Source: Chryseobacterium lathyri
Lineage (GTDB): Bacteria > Bacteroidota > Bacteroidia > Flavobacteriales > Weeksellaceae
Direction of reading: 5' to 3'
Assembly (NCBI RefSeq): GCF_003290185.1
Contig: NZ_QNFY01000001.1
Location: 402,242-466,241, forward strand
Length of the DNA stretch: 64,000 bases
Made by a program: the position numbers and the translations under genes. The notes below the pieces were generated by a model. The model searched no databases and was not told where the DNA came from. It was given only the letters and a program-made list of their open reading frames with translations. This document shows positions 59,986 to 64,000 of this stretch, piece after piece (the first letter of the stretch is position 1; every line of letters starts with the position of its first letter).

Positions 59986-60447
59986 ATGGAATTAAAAACA
60001 AAAATTCACGCCGAAGACGGCAAGCAGGAAATATTCATCATCAGGGAATTTGATCTCCCGGTTGAGCTTCTTTTCAAAGCCTACACCGAACCGGAAATTT
60101 TTGAACAATGGATGGGCACCAAAGTCCTTAAAATGGAAAACAGACCGCATGGAGGCTATCACTTTCAGACTTCCAATCCTCAGGGCGATGTGGTTTTTAG
60201 CGCCAACGGAACCATCCATGAGTTTGTTCCCGGCCGCAGGATCACAAGGACTTTCCAGATGGAAAATACACCCTTCCCTGTTCAGATCGAATTTTTAGAA
60301 TTTGAAAAACTAACAGACAGTACCAGCAAAATTACCATTCATACCATTTACAAATCTGTTGATTTCAGAGACCAGATGCTGAAACTGCCTTTTGCACAGG
60401 GAATTAATATGGCTCATAACCGACTTCAGGAATATTTTAGAAGCTAG
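59986..60447 (+). CDS. SRPBCC/AHSA1 family protein
   Basis: A 153-aa helix-grip (START-like) protein: FDLPVELLFKAYTEPEIFEQWMG opens it (read as YTEPEIFEQWMG), then GGYHFQTSNPQGD and HEFVPGRRITRTFQ. It is typical of the AHSA1 family that follows ArsR-type regulators and binds hydrophobic ligands or acts as cochaperone-like. It is 56 bp after the ArsR gene. Confidence 0.9.
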   Translation: MELKTKIHAEDGKQEIFIIREFDLPVELLFKAYTEPEIFEQWMGTKVLKMENRPHGGYHFQTSNPQGDVVFSANGTIHEFVPGRRITRTFQMENTPFPVQIEFLEFEKLTDSTSKITIHTIYKSVDFRDQMLKLPFAQGINMAHNRLQEYFRS

Positions 60448-60530
60448 ATACTAGATTTCAGTTACTAAAAAGGTTAAGAATTGATATATTCTCCAACTCT
60501 AATACTCTCAAACTCCAAACTATCACCACT

Positions 60531-61109
60531 ATGAATCCAAAAGTTGATTTTTTCTTTGACAAGGCCGGACAATGGCAAAAAGAATTTGAAAAATTAAGAA
60601 CGATTATTCTCGATACAGGATTGGAAGAAGATTTGAAATGGGGCTGTCCCTGCTACACCTACCAAGGCAGAAATATTGTTCTGATCCATGGGTTTAAGGA
60701 ATACTGTGCCCTACTCTTTTTCAAAGGTTCCTTACTGAGTGACACTCAGAACATCCTGATTCAGCAGACAGAAAATGTACAGGCGGCACGACAGATCCGC
60801 TTTACTGACCTTAAAGAAATCACTGATTTGGAAAAAGTAATCAGAACGTATGTGTATGAGGCTGTAGAAATAGAAAAATCCGGTATAAAAGTTCCTATGA
60901 AGAAAACCAGGGAATTTGAAATGCCTGAAGAATTTCAAAGTAAACTGGATAAAAGTCCGGAACTCAAAGAAGCTTTTGAAGCCCTTACTCCCGGACGGCA
61001 GAGAGCTTACCTGCTCCATTTCTCTTCCGCCAAACAATCTGCAACAAGAGAAGCCAGGATTGAAAAATATATTCCACACATCCTTACAGGAAAAGGCATA
61101 AACGATTAA
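60531..61109 (+). CDS. YdeI/OmpD-associated (DUF1801) family protein
   Basis: A 192-aa protein. The N-terminal DUF1801-type domain (LKWGCPCYTYQGRNIVLIHGFK, read as CPCYTYQGRNIVLIHGF) is followed by a YdeI-type C-terminal segment (ALTPGRQRAYLLHFSSAKQSATREARIEKY, read as GRQRAYLLHFSSAKQSATR). Function is unknown. It lies in the ArsR cluster, 83 bp after the AHSA1 gene. Confidence 0.88.
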   Translation: MNPKVDFFFDKAGQWQKEFEKLRTIILDTGLEEDLKWGCPCYTYQGRNIVLIHGFKEYCALLFFKGSLLSDTQNILIQQTENVQAARQIRFTDLKEITDLEKVIRTYVYEAVEIEKSGIKVPMKKTREFEMPEEFQSKLDKSPELKEAFEALTPGRQRAYLLHFSSAKQSATREARIEKYIPHILTGKGIND

Positions 61110-61126
61110 CTTCAAAAAAACTACTT

Positions 61127-61540
61127 ATGGAAACACAGAACAAATCTCAAAAAAGAAACAGGATTATCTACTGGATCTTCACGATCTGGATGGCATTGGG
61201 GATGGTATCCACAGCCATTGTTCAGCTTATGAAAAATAAAGATGAACTTGCAAACTTCACGAATCTAGGCTACCCTGCTTATCTGATGACCATTATCGGG
61301 GTCTGGAAACTCCTGGGCGTTATTGCTGTACTGATCCCAAAACGTCCGCTGCTTAAAGAGTGGGCTTATGCAGGATTTTTCTTTGTAATGTCCGGAGCAC
61401 TTATTTCCCATATCATTGTGGGGGATACTTTTGGAAGGACTTTTCCGGCTCTGTTATTGCTGATTTTAGTTATTATTTCATGGTATTTCAGGCCTTCAGA
61501 CAGAAAAATAGCTGTAATAAATCCTTCTGAGCATGTATAA
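61127..61540 (+). CDS. DoxX-like membrane protein
   Basis: A 137-aa protein with four TM segments (IIYWIFTIWMALGM, YLMTIIGVWKLLGVIAVLIP, AGFFFVMSGALISHIIVG, LLLILVIISWYF), as in DoxX_2 proteins. It starts 17 bp after the DUF1801 gene, probably in the same operon. Confidence 0.85.
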   Translation: METQNKSQKRNRIIYWIFTIWMALGMVSTAIVQLMKNKDELANFTNLGYPAYLMTIIGVWKLLGVIAVLIPKRPLLKEWAYAGFFFVMSGALISHIIVGDTFGRTFPALLLLILVIISWYFRPSDRKIAVINPSEHV

Positions 61541-61594
61541 AATGATCGATAAGAACTAGACAGTTAAAATCAAACATTAAATAAAAAAACTGAT

Positions 61595-62152
61595 ATGAGC
61601 AAAAAGAAACTGACAGCCGAACAGAGCACAGGGCTTTTAAAGGTATTGAAAACCCGTTTTGAGAAAAATATGAACCGTCATAAAGACCTGAGCTGGGAAA
61701 AGATTCAGGAAAAACTGGAAGCAGCCCCGGAAAAACTCTGGTCATTGAACGAAATGGAAGAAACGGAAGGAGAACCCGACGTGGTAGCTTACGACAAAAA
61801 AACAGACGAATATATCTTTTTCGACTGTTCTCCGGAAAGCCCGAAACGCAGAAGTCTCTGCTACGATTACCAGGCCTGGGAGGCCCGTAAAGCCAACAAA
61901 CCTGACAGTAATGCTATTGACAGGGCTTCCGAAATGGGCATCGAATTATTAACAGAAGCGCAATATCGCCAGCTTCAGGAACTCGGAAAGTTTGATCTGA
62001 AAACTTCCAGCTGGATAAAAACTCCGGCAAATATCCGGGAACTGGGAGGAGCCATTTTCGGTGACCGCCGTTACAATACGGTTTTTATATACCATAATGG
62101 CGCAGATTCCTATTATGCGGCAAGAGGATTTAGAGGGTTATTAAAGGTTTAA
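61595..62152 (+). CDS. DUF4256 family protein
   Basis: A 185-aa protein starting KLTAEQSTGLLKVLKTRFEKN and containing EPDVVAYDKKTDEYIFFDCS and YQAWEARKANKPDSNAID, which are DUF4256 phrases. The C-terminal RRYNTVFIYHNGADSYYAARG includes paired aromatics. Function unknown. It is the last same-strand gene in the ArsR cluster, 54 bp after DoxX. Confidence 0.88.
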   Translation: MSKKKLTAEQSTGLLKVLKTRFEKNMNRHKDLSWEKIQEKLEAAPEKLWSLNEMEETEGEPDVVAYDKKTDEYIFFDCSPESPKRRSLCYDYQAWEARKANKPDSNAIDRASEMGIELLTEAQYRQLQELGKFDLKTSSWIKTPANIRELGGAIFGDRRYNTVFIYHNGADSYYAARGFRGLLKV

Positions 62153-62259
62153 AATATGATAACAAATACTGAGAGGGGGTAATCTGTTCCAATTTATAAA
62201 AACAATAAATTCATAATTTACCCTACTCTCTTCTGAAAATCATTCGCCTTTCAGATATT

Positions 62260-62595
62260 TCAAACCGTATTTTTTCTCCATTTTCTAATGGTATTTCTGC
62301 TGATATTAAAATGGCTGGCTACCTCGCTGTTACTCAAATTGTTATCCTTTTGATAATCAAGAATCTTTTGTACCGTTTCATTATCATACGAACGGTGTCT
62401 CTGATTGAGGGAAATTTTTTTCGCATTATTCCCGAAAATAATAATATTAATTCTAATAATGTCGATGCTGGATAGCTGTTCTTTAGATAATATTGTTTTA
62501 CATTTTTCCTTCTTTTCGGGGTGCTTTAATTCTATAAGGTCTGAGTATATTCTTTTATAATCCGGCCTTATTCTTTCATGTACTTTTCTATCCAT
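62260..62595 (-). CDS. HTH cassette 2, second protein (111 aa)
   Basis: A paralogue of 32254-32574, with PDYKRIYSDLIELKHPEKKEKC (read as DYKRIYSDLIELKHPEKK), NQRHRSYDNETVQKILDYQ and a final HTH (VASHFNISRNTIRKWRKN). It overlaps the first cassette protein by 28 bp on the minus strand. Function is unknown. It is 739 bp from the graspetide precursor, pointing away. Confidence 0.72.
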   Translation of the reverse strand: MDRKVHERIRPDYKRIYSDLIELKHPEKKEKCKTILSKEQLSSIDIIRINIIIFGNNAKKISLNQRHRSYDNETVQKILDYQKDNNLSNSEVASHFNISRNTIRKWRKNTV

Positions 62596-62996
62596 CTATA
62601 TAATGTAGTTTTAGGAATTTTGTACTCATTTACGATTTGATATTTACTTTTTTTTCCGGTTTTAATGAGCTCTAGAATAAATTCAATAATTTCTTTGGTA
62701 TAAATGTTTTTCCGAAATTCAGGCAGTGATGATTTCTCTTTACCAGAGTCTTCCCCCTTGATTGTTGAGGGCGAAGAGTATAGCATTAAATGATGAGAAT
62801 AGATTCTAAAGAAATCGTATTCTAATAATTTGCACCATTTTAAAACTAAATCTGTTGAAAGATTCTCCTGTACCAGCATTTCCTCCATCTCAGCTTCAGT
62901 ACATTTAAAAAAGTTGCAGATACGGGGGATTTCTATATCATGTTCTGCAACGCGCTGTTTGATGAGAGCTCCGATATGTATTTCTTTGAAATTCAT
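62568..62996 (-). CDS. HTH cassette 2, first protein (142 aa)
   Basis: A paralogue of 31812-32246: IHIGALIKQRVAEHDIEI, LVLKWCKLLEYDFFRIYSHHLMLYS (read as WCKLLEYDFFRIYSHHL) and EYKIPKTTLYRWIEKY for the HTH. No transposase follows. Whether it regulates the nearby graspetide gene or is part of a mobile remnant cannot be decided from sequence. Confidence 0.75.
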   Translation of the reverse strand: MNFKEIHIGALIKQRVAEHDIEIPRICNFFKCTEAEMEEMLVQENLSTDLVLKWCKLLEYDFFRIYSHHLMLYSSPSTIKGEDSGKEKSSLPEFRKNIYTKEIIEFILELIKTGKKSKYQIVNEYKIPKTTLYRWIEKYMKE

Positions 62997-63645
62997 TGCT
63001 TTTCTTTAGTACGAATAGACTAAATTGTTTAGCATTTTAGTCATCATTTGTGTTTATTTATAAATCTGTGTTTTTACTTATATATTTATGACATCTTGTA
63101 TGGCAAATCAGCAATTCCTGTATGAGAGCTATAGGTCTCTAAACACGAGCCGGAGAATTATTTCCCATAACTAAAACTGTTTAGGATATATAAGATTACA
63201 AAGATATCTTTTCTTCTATGGAAAAAATAGAGCAGCAAACGCAAACACTCATAAATAGCTGATAAACAATACATAAACAGATGATAAAATTCGGAATTTC
63301 ATTAATTTTACTAAAAAAGTGATGTAATCAATGTTGTAATAGTTTTTAATCCTTTCTATGAGCATAGCATGGCCTTGATTATGTCTGATCTCAAAAATGT
63401 TTTCTGGGAAATGCAGATTTTATATCAATTTTTTGTAAATTAGACCATGCAGGATAAGAATGTCAGAATAGTTTGATGGTTATAGAAGTTCTTCCTTCGA
63501 AAGTCCGTTTGGCTATGAAAAGTTCCTCGGTTAGTAAAATTTGTTTTAAGATATTTTTTCATTTCGAGTTAAATAAAAAATATTAAAATTCGGAATTCGA
63601 GTATCATTATCAATGCTGATTATTTTTATATAATGATTTTATTAT

Positions 63646-63653
63646 TAGATTTG
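63646..63653 (+). promoter_or_regulatory. -7 element for the graspetide precursor gene
   Basis: TAGATTTG fits TAnnTTTG; the -33 position is T-rich (TTTT at 63623-63626) without a clear TTG. The expected leader is about 75 nt and includes the remnant duplication. Confidence 0.5.
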
Positions 63654-63667
63654 TTACTAAAGAACAC

Positions 63668-63704
63668 CAATGATGAAGCTTGTAAATTAATACAGTTATA
63701 ACAA
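63668..63704 (+). repeat. Partial duplicate of the precursor 3' end
   Basis: CAATGATGAAGCT-TGTAAATTAATACAGTTATAACAA, which is nearly identical to 63854-63892 (the last coding bases and early 3' UTR), with one extra T and a few changes. It looks like debris from an earlier tandem copy. Confidence 0.65.
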
Positions 63705-63734
63705 CTCAATCATATTAAATTAAACAAAAACATT

Positions 63735-63875
63735 ATGAAAGACAAAAATCCAAAAAAGAAACCTTTTTTTGCATCATTCTTAGAAAAGCAAGTTAAAGAT
63801 CCTAAAAAAGTGAAAGGAAGTGGGCCAAACTATACCACAAAATATCCATCAGACAATGATGAAGCTGTAAATTAA
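63735..63875 (+). CDS. Graspetide (microviridin-type) precursor peptide
   Basis: A 46-codon gene. The product has a Lys-rich N-terminus, the leader helix PFFASFLEKQ (residues 10-19, matching microviridin leader PFFARFLE), a Lys/Gly-rich linker, and a core TTKYPSDNDE (residues 34-43) that follows the microviridin pattern T-x-K-Y-P-S-D-x-[ED]-[ED], then AVN. ATP-grasp ligases would install Thr34-Asp40 and Ser39-Asp42/Glu43 esters and a Lys36 amide. A hairpin terminator follows; modification enzymes are not in the window. Identification is from leader and core together. Confidence 0.9.
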   Translation: MKDKNPKKKPFFASFLEKQVKDPKKVKGSGPNYTTKYPSDNDEAVN

Positions 63876-63901
63876 GACAGTTATAATAACAAATCATCTC
63901 C

Positions 63902-63931
63902 AAGGAAACTTACCACTAAGTTTCCTTTTTT
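63902..63931 (+). terminator. Terminator/attenuator after the graspetide precursor
   Basis: An 11-bp perfect stem AAGGAAACTTA (63902-63912) with TAAGTTTCCTT (63917-63927), loop CCAC, then a T run (63928-63931). It could limit read-through into ligase genes beyond the window. Confidence 0.9.
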
Positions 63932-64000
63932 AATAAAATCCGGCCAATGATTCTCTGCATTACCCACTCGAATGATTTTTACAATATTGATATTTTTTTT

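Larger units (their letters stand above)
62997..63734. other. 738-bp intergenic region between HTH cassette 2 and the graspetide precursor
   Basis: No convincing ORF; the longest Met-start reading is about 28 codons at 63089-63175. It contains the precursor's promoter element (63646-63653) and a short duplicated remnant of the precursor 3' end (63668-63704). A possible minus-strand TATCTTTG element is at 63199-63206. Confidence 0.5.

Noticed and set aside
62169..62231. Hairpin GAGAGGGGGTAA..TTACCCTACTCTC between DUF4256 and HTH cassette 2
   Set aside because: The loop is over 30 nt and the T run is missing, so it is too weak to call as a terminator.
63089..63175. 28-codon Met-start reading upstream of the graspetide gene
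   Set aside because: No leader or core motif, no promoter at a suitable distance, and no similarity to the precursor.

Overview
The window looks like chromosome of a Flavobacteriia/Weeksellaceae bacterium, most likely Chryseobacterium or a close relative. The evidence is low G+C, A-rich translation starts without Shine-Dalgarno sequences, Bacteroidota-type promoters (TTG about 20 nt upstream of TAnnTTTG), and a gene set dominated by TonB receptor, PepSY, HxlR, AraC, VOC, DoxX and DUF892 families. No rRNA, tRNA, CRISPR array or complete insertion sequence was seen. Functions rest on reading motifs by eye; no database search was possible.

Layout. 1-8367: a tightly packed siderophore operon holding an IucA/IucC (NIS) synthetase cut by the window edge, a MATE exporter, a carrier protein, an adenylate-forming ligase, a TonB-dependent receptor and a PepSY membrane protein. 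A free-standing ligase and carrier protein beside an NIS synthetase recalls the AsbC/AsbD module of petrobactin. 8940-15298: biotin genes (a ferritin-like diiron protein, bioF, bioD, bioB, bioA) divergent from a MocR-type regulator. 15252-19337: HxlR, metallo-hydrolase, DUF421, MFS and AraC genes. 19413-19757: a two-repeat lectin of the Microcystis MVL type. 21088-24430: MFS transporter, siderophore-interacting flavoprotein, Crp/Fnr regulator and a second flavoprotein-like gene, with two matching Crp-type dyads. 24646-31407: an unrecognised 601-aa protein that may be an FMN TIM barrel, an aldo/keto reductase, a ClC channel and a TPR-HTH regulator.

31812-35402: a two-gene HTH cassette followed by three tandem secreted C1q-like paralogues. 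35540-44506: aldo/keto reductase, SDR, FAD dehydrogenase, a 55-aa membrane protein, DoxX, polysaccharide deacetylase, two AraC regulators, NUDIX and an unusual alpha/beta hydrolase. 45235-46049: a Fur-family regulator divergent from merC, with two identical-core dyads between them. 46180-56448: alkaline phosphatase, DNA repair genes (MPG, Xth, and AlkB in an operon with a LexA-like regulator), a DUF892 protein with a histone-like tail, a large AsmA protein, a GT14 glycosyltransferase and a small lipoprotein. 56655-62152: an HxlR-SDR-NTF2 group and a five-gene ArsR-AHSA1 operon with a clear promoter and operators.

62260-64000: a second copy of the HTH cassette and then, facing the right edge, a 46-codon gene whose product has a microviridin-type leader (PFFASFLE) and core (TTKYPSDNDE). 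This is a graspetide (omega-ester peptide) precursor. Its ATP-grasp ligases should lie just beyond the window. It is the most interesting item here.
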